Positions 11,309 to 23,182 of a stretch of 64,000 bases of DNA are shown piece by piece. The position numbers and the translations under genes were made by a program. The DNA comes from Spirodela intermedia (taxonomy: Eukaryota > Streptophyta > Magnoliopsida > Alismatales > Araceae). The DNA lies in contig LR746276.1 in the NCBI GenBank assembly GCA_902729315.2, positions 2,535,669 to 2,599,668 of the forward strand, in the 5' to 3' direction. Every line of letters begins with the position of its first letter. Within the stretch, counting starts at the first letter, position 1. The notes beneath the pieces are model-generated. The model did no database searches. It had not been told where the DNA came from and worked only from the letters and a program-made list of their open reading frames with translations.

Positions 11309-12152
11309 AAAATTCATATATTTTTAACTGATTATCGCGACTTTCCTGCAGATCGCCGGTGAAGGATTAAGCAACCGGAATCGCTGAATCATCGGTGAAA
11401 ATCTCGTCAACGCGATTCGCGGAGCATTGCTACTAAAATTTCTGAACGATTCGCAGTAAAAGGATCGCAATCCATCGAGTAAATCATCTCCGATTGATCG
11501 ACGAACAAGCCGTCGTCGGGAAGAGGACGATCCGCCGGGAGACCAGTCGCCACCTCCTGAGAGCGTACCAGATGCGATGAAGAGCCTCCTCTTGCTGCGC
11601 GGACCTGAGGATGAAGCTCCCTAACACGCGCCCCACCTCCATCCAGCTCCTCTCCGTCGGGTGACAGCCGCCGGAGAGCCGCAAAGTCGCCGTTTTTCCG
11701 CTCCGCCGGGTGACAGCCGCCGGAGACGACTCGACGACCCACTTCATTGATCTCTAGACTTCGCAAGAAGATCTAGAGATTGCCCACGTCGTCTTTGTCC
11801 AAGGAGAGCCTTCGAGGCCGTGGACACTGCACGACGATCCTCCCGAATGCTCAGGATTCCGGTGCATCGCCGACGCATCGCCGTCGCGACGCCGGAACTC
11901 TGTTTTCCTGCTTTCAATTTAATTTACGCTTTATTTAGTGATACTTTGTGTGATTTTAATTTACCAAACTATACTTCGTTCAATTACGATTCTTCCGGCT
12001 TTTACAGATCTTAATTTGATTAATTAAGTCGTCTGTAATCGCTTACATAAGAATTGCCGGGCGGAACTCTGTTTCCGCCTGATTCGCGTTCGCCGGGCGC
12101 TGACGTCATCCTGACATCTGCACCCTTATTTCCTTTTTTCGTGAGAAAAAAG

Positions 12153-12204
12153 GATTTTAAATATATTTAAATATATTTAAATATATTTAAATATATTTAA
12201 ATAC
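12153..12204. repeat. 10 bp tandem repeat (TTTAAATATA)n
   Basis: About four to five nearly perfect copies inside the solo LTR. Confidence 0.92.
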
Positions 12205-12484
12205 GAATTTCGCCGGGCGGAATTTTAAATATATTTCCTTTTTATTTCCTAGTATAAAATTCGTAAGAAAATTGTATTCATTTAGAAAAATTCTGAATAA
12301 TTACCAGATATTATATTACATCCCTGTGATCGACCTAGAAAATTACCACTATTTTTGGAATTTTTATTGAATTATAATTGATATATTTATTTAGAAATAC
12401 TTCTAAATATCCGAAAATTCGTATTTTCTAGTTTTATAAATTTTATATTTGCGTGATTTAATATACAACGACTGAGTCACGTCA

Positions 12485-12489
12485 AGGAC
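12485..12489. repeat. Target-site duplication (right) of nested solo LTR
   Basis: AGGAC, identical to 10802-10806; host LTR sequence resumes with CCACCAGGGG. Confidence 0.93.
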
Positions 12490-12649
12490 CCACCAGGGGA
12501 CCTTCTTTAAAGAAGGACCCCCAACCCCATGTAAGATGATCTTGGGAGAAGTCCAGATCCTCCACATTTTGAAGAACTTGAGCCCTTGGTGTGTTAGCTC
12601 GGGAGCTCACTAGGGATCTCGTATAGAGTGGCTGGCATCCTTGTTACAA

Positions 12650-12661
12650 TGGTATCAGAGC
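12650..12661 (+). other. Primer-binding site, initiator Met-tRNA type
   Basis: TGGTATCAGAGC one base after the LTR end. This is the usual iMet primer site of plant gypsy and copia elements and fixes the LTR boundary. Confidence 0.93.
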
Positions 12662-12803
12662 TAGATTATGAAGCAAGGTTAGGATTCTCTACATCCTCTT
12701 CTTTATTTTTTTACTTGCCATAGATAATAGAGACGAAGGGTAGATTGGGTATGAGTGGTACCTAGGGGCAAAAAATTGCCCGATTAGTAGAGCAACAAGA
12801 GAC

Positions 12804-13735
12804 CATGGCTCATGCTATGGAGACTCTGATGGAACAATGGCAAATTGAATCAGGTTGCCTGCAAGAAGAAGCAACTCAATTGAGCCTAAGGGAGGAGTAG
12901 GACCGAATAGCAATTGAAGCACTCTCAACAAAACTCAATAAGGAGATACGGTCGATCTATGATCAGACAGGGGCTATGGCCACTACTTATGAATCCCAAA
13001 AGGAAGATATATCAGCATTATGGGAGGAATTTTCCAAAAGGATAGAGAAATTGACAAGTAAGTTCTAGAGGTCCTTTAACTTAGAAGCAAAGCCTAGCTC
13101 AACTCGAGTCAAGGCCCCAGAGCCAAAGACCTACTCAGGAGAATGGGATACCTTGTTAATCGAGAACTTCATTTGAGATCTCCAAAGGTACGTCAACTCC
13201 AACACTACCTTCGAAGAAGAGAGTATTTGTGGGAAGCCTATTCTTTGCCAAGTACGCAAAGACTTAGTGGAGACTTTGAATAGAAGACTTCTCAAGGCCA
13301 CTAGTCATTGACTGGGAGGGATTCACACAAGAAATTCAAGATCAGTTTTGCCTGACAAACTCAGGCCAAGCTACTCAGACCGCGATGAGGCAACTTAAAC
13401 ACATCGAGTCTATCTGAGGATATGTGAAGAAATTCTCCATGTTGGTATTGGAAGTACCTCGGATGGATGAGGAAGACAAGCTTCACTATTTTATGGAAGT
13501 ACTCTAAACATTGGCCCAAAATGAAATTTGTAGACAAGGAGTCCACGACATCTGAGGAGCAATGATGGTGGCGGACAGACCAATAAATAATCGATGCCAA
13601 TAGTCAAATGGCAATGACACATCTCAAGGGGGTCGAGGTCGCAATGCCAACTAGGGACAAGGAGGACTGGCCTAGATAGGAGCGGGTCAAGGCAACCCCT
13701 TTACAAATTGAGGGACTCAAGTGGACAGGGTGTAA
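12804..13735 (+). pseudogene. gag remnant of gypsy element
   Basis: Broken frame with several TAG/TGA codons, starting near the ATG at 12804 and leading to the Cys-rich motif at 13731-13769 (CX2CX3HX4C as read through one stop, one residue shorter than the standard zinc knuckle). Assigned by position between primer site and protease rather than by strong similarity. Confidence 0.7.
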
Positions 13736-13909
13736 CGTATGTGGGCGCCCTCACTGAAGTGCAGACTGTCCCGACTGAGCCAATCGATGCATGACGAGAG
13801 CTCAGCTCAATCCCGTCTTGGCACAGGACCAGCTATCACTAGTAATTGAAGAGGTACCACATCTAAACACCATTCAGCTTTTGAATGTGGTACAAGTGAA
13901 GGCCATATA

Positions 13910-16900
13910 GGAGGCTCCTAGGAAACTACTCTTTGTAGAGGCAATTATCAACTCTACTCCAACAAATGTATTGGTAGATTCAGGGGCCACTCATAAGTTT
14001 CTATTAGAGAAAGAAGTCCACTGCCTTGAGCTAAGCTTGGTTTGTACTAACAACAAGATCAAGGTTATCAACTCTAAAGCCTAAACCTCGGTGGGACTAG
14101 CCCAACATGTGAAGACACAGATGGGCACATGGGAAGACTAATTGGACTTCTTCGTGCTACAGATGGATGATTTTGATGTCATTGTTGGGGCTAATTTTGT
14201 GACCAAAGCAAAAGCAAGAATATTCCTCCACTACAATGGGATATTAATATGTAGAGGGAAACACTCCTACTTTGTATAAGGGACTACTCAAGAGGGAGCA
14301 CAAACTATCTCAGTTATGTAGCTAAAAAATGAATTGCAGCATGAGGTGAACACATTCCTAATTACTCTACAAGAAGTTGAGGGAGAAGGTCAGAAGGTGG
14401 GACATCCACATGTATTATCTTTACTTAACGAATATCAAGACATCATGTCAAATAAATTACCTACTAAATTATCACCTAGATGAGATATAGAACATATGAT
14501 TGAATTGTTACCAAGAGAACGTCAATCGGCTAGAGCCTCATACAAGATACTGCCAGCCCATTTAGAAGAATTGAGGAAACAATTAGAGGTGCTATTAGAA
14601 GTAGGACATATACGGCCCTCACACGCACCATTTGAGGCCCCTGTCCTCTTTCAATGAAAGAAAGATGAAATGTTGAGACTCTGTTAGATCTTTGAACAAA
14701 ATTACAATAAAGAATGAGTATCTAGTTCCTAATGCGGAAGACTTGTTCGATAGGTTAGGAGCAGCAAGAATGTTGTCAAAATTAGACTTGAAAAGTGGCT
14801 ATCATCAAGTCCTCATCAAAGAGGGGGATGAACAGAAAACGACATGTGTCACACGATATGGATCATATGAATTTACAATCATGCCATTTGGGTTGACTAA
14901 TGCTCTAATAATATTTTGTGCTTTAATGAACCACATCTTTCGTCTATTTATAGACAAGTTTATAGTGGTCTACCTTGATAATATCTTAGTATATAGTTGC
15001 AATTTAAGAGAGCACCTAGTATACTTACGTCAGATATTAGAGATATTAAAATGTCATCAACTATATTTGAACCCTTCTAAATGTACCTTTGCGATGACGG
15101 AAGTAGAATTTCTAGTTCATATGATTGGAGGTGCGAAAGTACAAATGGACCACAAAAAGGTGTCAACAATCAAAGATTGACCTCAACCAAACGGAGTGGC
15201 AGAGTTAAGATCATTCTTAGGGTTGGCTAATTATTATTGTAAGTTTATCAAGAGTTTTTCTCATATAGCAGCCCCATTGACACAACTTTTGAAGAAAGAT
15301 CAGCGATGAAAATGATCGAATAAATGTCAAAAGGCCTTTGACAACCATCAGTCAATAACCATGCAGGAGCTAATCTTACAACTTCCCAACTTTAGTAAAT
15401 CATTTGAAGTATACACGGATGCTTCAAAAATGGCCATTGGAGAGGTGTTGATGTAGGATGGACACTTAGTGGCTTTCAAGGAGAGAAAGCTAAATGACAC
15501 AAAGTAATGGTACTCGGTGCATGAGAAGGAGATGACAGCATTGGTCCATTGTTTGTGGGTGTGGAGGCATTACTTACTTGACCAACACTTTACCATCTAC
15601 ATCGACAATGTGGCAACAAGTTTTTTCAACTCTCAAAAAAAATTATCACCTAAATAAGTAAGATGGCAAGATCTTTTAGCAGAATACAATTTCACACTCA
15701 AATATAAACTAAGATGGACCAATATAGTCACTAATATACTGAGCTGTCAAGGAGCCATAGTAGAAGCAATTGCATTATCGACGAGTATAGGGGATCTTTC
15801 GGATGAGATTCAAGTAGCACACAATACAGACCCCACCATCAAACAACTTATTCAACAAATAGAGTCTGGTGAGACATGTCAATTCTAGATGGAGGAAGGT
15901 ATCCTTTATATAGAGGGCCGATGGCCCTTTGTCCCACAAGGGGGACAACTACGGCATCGGCTATTCCAAGAGACACATGATGTGCCCTTTGCTGGACACC
16001 CGAGGTAATAGAGGACACTAGCCTTCTTATTAGTTAGTTATTATTGGCCAAACATGGAGTGGGATGTGAAAACATATGTCTGCTCTTACCTAATATGTCA
16101 ATAGGACAAGATAGAGTGGCATTGCCCAACCAGAACATTGGCGCCATTACCTATCCCAAAAAGACCGTGGGAATCTCTATCAATGGACTTCATCACATGA
16201 CTACCATGAGTGGGGGACCTAGACACCATCTTGGTGGTGGTTGACAAGTTCTCTAAGTATGTCACATTCATACCAACTAACTCAGAATGCAAAATGGAAG
16301 AAGTGGCTGGCTTATTCTTGACACACATTGTCAAGCTATAGGGCCTTACACAAGACATTATTTTGGATCGCGACCCCCACTTCACTAGAAGATTCTAGTC
16401 AGCCCTCTTTACACTCTTGGGCACTGAACTAAGCTTCTCTATAACATTTCATCCACAGACCGATGGATAGACAAAGCGAGTCAATGGTATGTTGGAAGAT
16501 TACTTGAGACATTATATTACCACTAGGCAAGACAATTAGGTGGAGCTCTTGGATGTGGCGTAGTTTGCCCATAACATTCAACAATGTGTCTCTATTGGAC
16601 ACTCTATTTGAACTAGCCATAGGAAGGCAACTATTGACACCTCCAAAATTAGTGAAACAATAAGGACCGAGGTACCTACCAGCCACATATCGGTTTGCTA
16701 AGAACTGTCATGACCAACTAGAGGAAGCCCACAAAGCCCTTGTGAGAGCTACTTGACGAATGAAAAAAAATGTAGATCATCACCGATAAGAGGTTGAGTA
16801 CGACATCAGGGACTGAGTACTACTGCGCATATATCTTACCCACAAGAGTCTGTAGAGACTGAAGTGCCATAGTAGATTGATCCCAAATATGATAGGCCTT

Positions 16901-17190
16901 TCCAAATCATTGCCTACATAGGCCGCCTAGCATACTGTCTACGACTCCCTCCATGACTCTCAATCCATCCACTATTTCATGTCTCCCTTAAAAGCTTACA
17001 ATGCAGATGTGGACGACCCAAAATGTAACTGGCCCCACCACCCCCTTCTAATGGTACAAGCACACTATGACTAAGCAGCCACTGCCATTTTGGATCACTA
17101 GGTCATCAACAAAGGAGGGCACAACCATGCCCACCGCAACACATTTTATCTAGTGTAATGGGCAGAGCAACCTCAGGAGGCTGCCACATG
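13910..17190 (+). pseudogene. pol remnant: protease, reverse transcriptase, RNase H, integrase, chromodomain-like tail
   Basis: The protease motif VDSGATHKF is near 13970. The longest clean stretch, 14692-15180, is reverse transcriptase with LSKLDLKSGYHQ and MPFGLTNA; its catalytic box reads YLDN (14971-14982), where active enzymes have YxDD, so an essential Asp is lost. RNase H shows VYTDAS and HEKEMTALV. Integrase shows a WDV-CxxC-type zinc region, SMDFI (about 16180), ILDRDPHF (about 16365), HPQTDG and a Glu in NGMLEDYL, the D,D,E core. The tail near 17080-17180 resembles the chromodomain of chromoviruses. Numerous stops and small frameshifts make it non-functional. Confidence 0.92.
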
Positions 17191-17275
17191 AGAGAAAGAG
17201 GTAGACCTATGGTAGTTTGAGGATTTAATCTAGGCCTACTAGCAACACCATCCGACGAGGACACTGGACTTCACT

Positions 17276-17287
17276 AGAGGGGGAGAA
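17276..17287 (+). other. Polypurine tract
   Basis: AGAGGGGGAGAA directly before the 3' LTR; the plus-strand primer site of LTR elements. Confidence 0.9.
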
Positions 17288-17763
17288 TGTTACATGGGAC
17301 CAACAACTGACATGACAACCATGCGCAGCACAACACCCATGTGTGACACAATGTCTACACAGTGCACGGTGCCCGCACACGGCACGATGCCTACACAAAG
17401 CCCAGTGCCTGCACATGGCATGGCACCCACGTGCAGCATGACGCCCGCACAAGACATTGTGCCAACATAGAGCATGGCACCCGATACAAGGGCTCAACAA
17501 TAGAGGATGACATCACGAGCCTGACACCAGTCAACAGAGGGAGACCATTATCTTAAAGGGGTGGGATCCAAACCTTAATCCCACATCAAAATTAAAGGGA
17601 CGACCCACCAGGGGACCTTCTTTAAAGAAGGACCCCTAACCCCATGTAAGATGATCTTGGGAGAAGTCTAGATCCTCCACGTTTTGGAGAACTTGAGCCC
17701 TCAACATATTAGCTTGAGAGCTCACTAGGGATCTCGCATAAAGTGGCCGACATCCTTGTTACA
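17288..17763 (+). repeat. 3' LTR of gypsy element (476 bp)
   Basis: Starts TGTTACATGG and ends CCTTGTTACA. It carries a longer minisatellite (about 17300-17490) than the 5' LTR and no insertion, so it shows the original structure of the site filled by the family A solo LTR. Confidence 0.95.
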
Positions 17764-17768
17764 TTTCT
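17764..17768. repeat. Target-site duplication (right) of gypsy element
   Basis: TTTCT, identical to 10575-10579. Confidence 0.92.
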
Positions 17769-19389
17769 CCTTGGGTACCCATATTGTACCAACTATACCA
17801 TCAACACCACATCAAGCCTTGTGGAATAAAATGCTCCTTCATATGTGTTATTGAATAAGTAGAACAACTAAAAAAGATCCCCAAATATGTTGACAAGAAA
17901 TGAAGTTGGAACTTTAAGATACCACTTGAGAATTGGTTGAGATGATGAGTTTGAACATCTTTCAATTGATCAATTTGGGGAGCTATTTCTTAGCCTTCAT
18001 GAGACAAGGTTTCAATACCCTTTGGTAGAAAGGGTATATTACCAAGGATTCACTCTCCAATGGCCAATTATTGAGTTCCTTTCAATTATATATTAAGAGA
18101 TATGTGTGATTAAAATATTAGGTCTTCCCATTGATAAAAAAATTCAAGGAATGAAATGAAAATAAGGGCAGTCAATAGCCCATCTAGTGAGTTGGCTATG
18201 AAATGTGATAAAGAGAAATTATAAATCATTTACTTGTTTTAATTTTTTTTTCCTTATTGAGAGATTCATTCCTCTAAAGTTTAATTGGCATGATAAGATT
18301 CATTATCTTCTACCTACCTAAAATTAAACTATCATATTGTGTTCTATTCCTTCTTGATTGGACATTTGTATCTATTAGTTTCCTTTTTGCACAATATTTA
18401 AAGATACTCTATTTAAGAAAGATACTTTATTCCTATTAACCCATTGAAAATTTTAGTTATAAAAATAAATTTGAACAAATAGCTTTGTTGGATCAGAATA
18501 AAGGGTTTTTCGATCAAGCAAGACAACACAAAATATGTTAAACCAAATGTCAAAGGTAGAGATGAGAATGAGAATGGCTATTATGTGTTGGTATCCGTGT
18601 ATGTATGTTAGGCAGAGAGAAAGACAGAGAGAGAGAGGGAGGAGAGGGAGGGAGGGAGGGAGAGAGATCACCTAAATAAATTACTCCCACTTGAGAAATA
18701 TTTTTTGGGAAATATGGATCAGTTCTTATAGTTTCTGAATTTCATATTCTCGTGCATGGCTACATAGTGACTGTGTAAAAGACATGAACAATTTTGTGAT
18801 GGTTTTACTAAACCTTTCTATGAAAGAAATCCTTAAAAAAATATAATAAAAGATACCAACCGTTGATTCACTCTATCTTTTTGTCACCTCCTTGGGTAGT
18901 ATTACTCTCTAGTTGTAGCCCTCTCATCTAATAGCACATAGGCACTATGTCCGATGTTACTGCTTCTCTCTAGTTGTGGCCCAAGAGATACATGAATGAT
19001 GAATTTATTGCATCACTTTCCTCCATCATCCTCTTAACTTGTGAAGACTTACAACCGTCCTAGCATAAGAAATAAATTGTTATATTCCTCCTTTAATATA
19101 TACTCGAAGCCTTTATTTTCCTCCTCCCATCTTTTTATCCTCAGAAATGTCCACAATTAAATCGAGAGAGTTTCAATTGCAGGGATCATGGAGAAGGTAA
19201 GGCAACGCCTAGGATTATTCTAAAAGCGTAGGATACTAGCAATAACCACTGGTAGGCAAGCCAAACACTTTTGATTAAGTGTTGTGGGTCTTCTCGTTCA
19301 GGTCGTAACCTCCTAATTTAATCCTACTAATTATTAACGAAGAAATAAAGACAGGTTTCTCAGTCTGGCTGCAAAAATAATCCCTTCTA
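17769..19389. other. AT-rich spacer upstream of the IPMDH pseudogene
   Basis: No gene seen. Contains a purine-rich GA/GGGA tract at 18612-18668. The last few hundred bases would be the former promoter of the pseudogene. Confidence 0.55.
18612..18668. repeat. GA/GGGA purine-rich simple repeat
   Basis: Interrupted AGAG and GGGA units on the plus strand. Confidence 0.9.
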
Positions 19390-21374
19390 ATGACGAAGAT
19401 ACAACATAGAGTTTTCGGGTTTTTTGTTTCAAGTCTCACTCCCGCCGCCGTGCCACGCCACCTCTCTCACCTCCTCCCGCGTCGGCGTGGGGCAGCGAGC
19501 TTCCACTGCTCCGCCGCCCCGTCTCCGCGGAGTTACAGCGTTACGCTCATCCCGGGAGACGGCATCGGCCCGGAGGTCGTCTCGGTCGCAAGAGACGTGT
19601 TATATCTCGTCGGTTCTCACGAAGGCGAGGCCCTTCCTCTGAAACTAACTGTTCCTTCTTTACTCGTTCCATCGTCGTGGTCGCCATTCTCATCACCTCT
19701 CTGATTCCTTTTGTTGCCATTTCTGCCAAAAATTGTGTTTATTCCAACTGACGGAAACTGATCCAGGGATCGAGTTCAGATACCAAGAGGTGCCAAATGG
19801 GCGGCACGGCTCTGGACGCGGTCGGAGTTCCGCTTCCAGAGGAGATCCTCTCCGTCGCAAAGGATTCGGACGCAGTCCTTCTCGGCGCCATTGGAGGGTC
19901 AGTGTGGATTGCCTGTCTGGCTTTTTCCTTTATGTGCTGCCTGCAGCAGGATCAACGAGAAGACTCGGGTCTATCCTCCTTTACTGGCCTCTGAGAGACC
20001 CACTCTCTTGCAAACCTATTGCAGGCCCTCTCGAATGTACCCAATCTCGGGTTTTCCTCGAGGACTTGATTTCGTTTCTTGCTCATTATTCTCCTCTGGT
20101 CCCATCGAAAACACGGGGGAATCTCCAGGTACAAATGGGATTCGAATGAGAAAAGTCTGAAGCCTGAGACGGGCTGCTTCAGCTCCTGGCGTGACTTGGG
20201 GCCTTCGCCAATCTGAGACCAGCTTCCGTCTTTCCCCAGGTAACCTCTATCTCTAATGCCATTACACTTCTATTCACCAGAAAATGTTCTTACATGCACG
20301 TCATCAATTGGAAGGGAATTTTTCTTCTGCACGCTCGAAATAGCCGCAGACTAAATCATAATGTCAACATCTTCTTCTTGTAGGCTTCTGTGCATGAGTT
20401 AATGGCCACTCAATTGGAATTGCATAATGCCTGTGATCTTCACATTAACTTTACGTTTAGTAATCATATATTCTAGAAGGGTCAAACAAAAGGGGGAGCT
20501 TAGTTCAGAAGTCAAATGAAAGTGGAAAATAGGCGAGGGAAAGCTTGGCAATATAGAACTGAAGAACTCTGATGAATGGAATGGGTGTGCCCATAACAGT
20601 GAAACGGCAGTTCTCTAGAGTACTTTGCACTTAGTTTTATCTATCATCCCCCTCATTGTCTTTTTTCTGATTGGATTCCATGGGCATGCAATGTACAATC
20701 CAAGGATTTGAGAAGATTACTACTAATTGGGAAGATTCAACATTAAAAGACTTACTCTGGTCAGTTTATGTAATATATGAAAGGCAAAAGGATCAACCTT
20801 AATTGCTGGGCTTTTGTTCTTCAACTTTTTTTTAATAGAATGGTGAACTTGATGAAATCCTTCGCTTTTAAAGAAGAAATTATTTGGGATATGCTTTTAG
20901 ACCAGTTGAAGAACGTTCAAAAATTCGTTAAAGAGTTTGCTCTTGGTAGCTTGAAAGTAACTACTTCCAGTTATACTGTTCATGAGACCCTAATTCTGCC
21001 CAGGTAAAGAAATTATTTTTCTTCTTGGGCTAACCCCCTCTTCTTTCTGTTAATGCACATTTTCATTGGTTTTTGTTCTTCTTATGGTCCTATGTTACAA
21101 TAATGAAAAGGACCTCAGTTTTTCCGAGTCATCTGGATGATTATTTTTTTAATGATTTTTCTTTGCTGTATTCTGAAGAAGGACGCATTGACGTTCTGGG
21201 TTTCAATGCTTACTGTAGCTAGTTGACTCTTCCACTTTAAAGAGGGGAGGTTGCCGAGGGAGTTGACATAATGGTGGTACAACAGGAATCTATTTTGGGA
21301 AGCCAAAGGGCTTCGGGACCAAGGAAAGTGGTGAAGAGATTGGTTTCAATACCGAGGTGTATTCCGCATCTTAG
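19390..21374 (+). pseudogene. 3-isopropylmalate dehydrogenase pseudogene (truncated, frameshifted)
   Basis: The intact enzyme performs the NAD-dependent oxidative decarboxylation step of leucine synthesis in plastids. Four exons are recognisable. Exon 1 (19390-19624) has a Ser/Arg-rich transit-peptide-like start, then VTLIPGDGIGPEVVSVARDV. Exon 2 (19767-19897) encodes [10 protein letters not shown], then, in another frame, [20 protein letters not shown] and [11 protein letters not shown]. Exon 3 (20129-20239) begins YKWDSNEKSLKPETG. Exon 4 (21219-21374) encodes LVDSSTLK, then [11 protein letters not shown] and [12 protein letters not shown]...[11 protein letters not shown]. Lesions: an extra A in exon 2 at the VP/MGG junction; a missing base and a TGA in exon 3; an extra G and about 10 missing bases at the RELTG site of exon 4; a TAG at its end. 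The exon 1 donor reads GC. The C-terminal half, including NAD-binding and active-site segments, was not found downstream. Splice sites elsewhere are intact, so decay is recent. Confidence 0.9.
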
Positions 21375-23182
21375 GTACTGACGGATTCTTCTCAATGTTG
21401 CTTCTAAAGAACTAAGCTACTTGACTCCCTCCTCCTCCCCTTGGTCTTGAAAAATGAGAACTCTGTACCCATCTTGGGCATCGATTCTTAATGCTTGCTC
21501 TCTGAAAAGCCCAATTCGGATTTTATTGAAACAGAAAGGTTGGGTCTGGTGGCACTTTGAATCATGATGCGATCACCATTAGTTGCAGTTTCACGAAATT
21601 ATATCTGTCTAGCATTGAAAAGATGAGGAGTAGGGTGTTCATGCATACGTAAGAACTACACAATAAAGATACCATCTTGGCAACATGTAATGAAATATAG
21701 GATCAGATCATTTCTTGACTCGCGTGATCCTTCCTCTTCCTCAAGGACCCTAGAAATCGTAGAAGAAGAAGAAAAAAAAAAGCGAGGACTTGAAAGAACA
21801 TGGTGGTAACATAACACCTGCTTGCCCTAGAAATCTTGAAAAGAAATTATTTCTTTGTATATATGCATATATATATATATATATATCTATGAATGCCCAG
21901 AACCAAATAGTACTAAAAAGAAAGACATCAACTTTATAAAGTATATATAGAACCCACTAAATAGCTGACCCCAAATAGTGACAGAGGAGTTGGGGGAAAG
22001 CTCATTGAAATCGCAGGAACTCATCCTGCTCATCTTTGGTTTCTAACTATTCTTGGAATTGTTTCATTCATTCTTCGGCTAAATATGGCAACTGGCCGGA
22101 AAGAGCCAAGGTTCAAGGCTTCCAGGGGGAGAAGTATCTCTACCGGATATCATAATAAATAGAGCCCGTGCCCATGTTTCGCCTTTCAAGCCGTGCAATA
22201 ATATCCTGCTACCCCCACATTCAGAAGCAAAGGAGAATGAATTCACCACCGCATAAATGCAGAAGAACAGGTTACAAAGAAGAAAAACGCCCTACATATG
22301 TATTTCAAAGAAACAGTTTTTCTTTAACCCATTACATGAAAAAATCGTGGGCAAGGACTGCCAACAGGAGAAGAACGAAAACTGAAGCATTATCGACCTC
22401 AGAATGTCATGCTGCAAATGAGCCTGTAGTCAACACTACGTAGAGTCCCTCGTCAGGCCTGCAAAAAAAAAGAAGAAAACGAAATCAAGTTATTGAATCA
22501 ATCTTGGGAATTTTATGGTCTTCGGGGATCAGAAAATTGCAAAATGTGATTGAAAGATGATAAATTATCACGACAAACAGATGCTCTACAACTTGTTTAT
22601 CAGGAGGCTGAAGCTAATTTATCTCAAAATAGTCGCAATTGGTTGCCAATTTTTTTTCTAAATTTTTTCTTCATATCAGGGTTTCAATGCCTTTAATTTC
22701 AATAAATGATCGTGACAGAGATATGCCCAAATCATTGCATCTAAGGTACTTGATGCCAATATACTCAAACAATTGATTACTGTGCTTTCCCAAATGCTTT
22801 CTTCAGATTAGGGTTTGAAAACATTCAAAATCATTGAATTATCAACCGCCCTCTAGGCTCCTATGATCACCCAAAGCTCCTCTAAACCTCAAATTCCCTA
22901 AACTACGCCCAAAAAAAAAAAAAATCAGGCATCTCAAGGAATAGGTATGCAAAAAATAATTCGGGTAGAGCCATCCTTATTGAAGGTTACCCATTCGCCA
23001 AACAGAATTGCACACAAGATGATTAATCAGTAAATTAATCCACAATGAGGTGAATTAAAATACCCGCATGGGCATAATTAATCCACAATGTATGCTTCAC
23101 AAGGAACGTGGTATACATTAAAATGTAACAATGTATACTGATGAAGAATATACATTAAAATTTCCCACTTAATAACTTACAT
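21375..23182. other. Spacer between the IPMDH pseudogene and the LLPH-like gene
   Basis: No coding region recognised; the expected remaining dehydrogenase exons were looked for by motif and not seen. Holds an (AT)n tract (21858-21887). The right part (about 22450-23180) may include the 3' UTR of the minus-strand LLPH-like gene. Confidence 0.5.
21858..21887. repeat. (AT)n microsatellite
   Basis: Alternating AT run with one GC interruption. Confidence 0.92.

Larger units (their letters stand above)
10807..12484 (+). mobile_element. Solo LTR (family A) nested in the gypsy 5' LTR
   Basis: A 1,678 bp unit that starts TGATAAGTC and ends CACGTCA, flanked by perfect 5 bp duplications AGGAC. It has no internal direct repeat, primer site or coding region, so it is best read as a solo LTR left by recombination between the two LTRs of a larger element. 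A second, more diverged copy lies inverted at 61309-63193. Landmarks are a terminal hairpin (10811-10882), a tRNA-like B box (11288-11298), a GC-rich middle (11030-12120) and a 10 bp tandem repeat (12153-12204). It inserted after the gypsy element. Confidence 0.93.
10580..12648 (+). repeat. 5' LTR of gypsy element, interrupted
   Basis: Begins TGTTACA and ends TTGTTACA, like the 3' LTR. True LTR sequence is 10580-10806 plus 12490-12648 (about 386 bp). The interruption is the solo LTR at 10807-12484 plus its duplicated AGGAC. Compared with the 476 bp 3' LTR, it lacks about 90 bp, lost from a tandem array of units of about 17 bp (GCACCC-CACGGCATG type, 10585-10690). Over the last 159 bp the two LTRs differ at about 16 sites by hand count, all transitions. 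Confidence 0.93.
10580..17763 (+). mobile_element. Degenerate Ty3/gypsy LTR retrotransposon with nested insertion
   Basis: Complete in outline but inactive. Flanking direct repeats TTTCT at 10575-10579 and 17764-17768 are the target-site duplication. The 5' LTR (10580-12648) is split by a later solo LTR; the 3' LTR is 17288-17763. An initiator-Met tRNA primer site follows the 5' LTR and a purine tract precedes the 3' LTR. Between them, in broken frames, are a gag region with a zinc-knuckle-like Cys cluster (13731-13769), a protease with VDSGAT (about 13970), reverse transcriptase (about 14480-15200), RNase H with VYTDAS (about 15410), integrase (about 15960-16690) and a chromodomain-like tail (about 17080-17180). 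Protease-RT-RNase H-integrase order defines Ty3/gypsy. Many in-frame TAG and TGA codons, mostly where CAG, CGA or TGG would be expected, make it non-coding. Without the insertion it would be about 5.5 kb. Confidence 0.95.

Noticed and set aside
10952-12014. Several Arg/Ser/Pro-rich open frames on both strands
   Set aside because: They lie inside the family A solo LTR, whose GC-rich middle is poor in stop codons; they are lost in the second copy.
20777-21007. Open frame of 76 residues in IPMDH intron 3
   Set aside because: It lies between recognised exons, has no similarity to the dehydrogenase and no known motif; probably chance.
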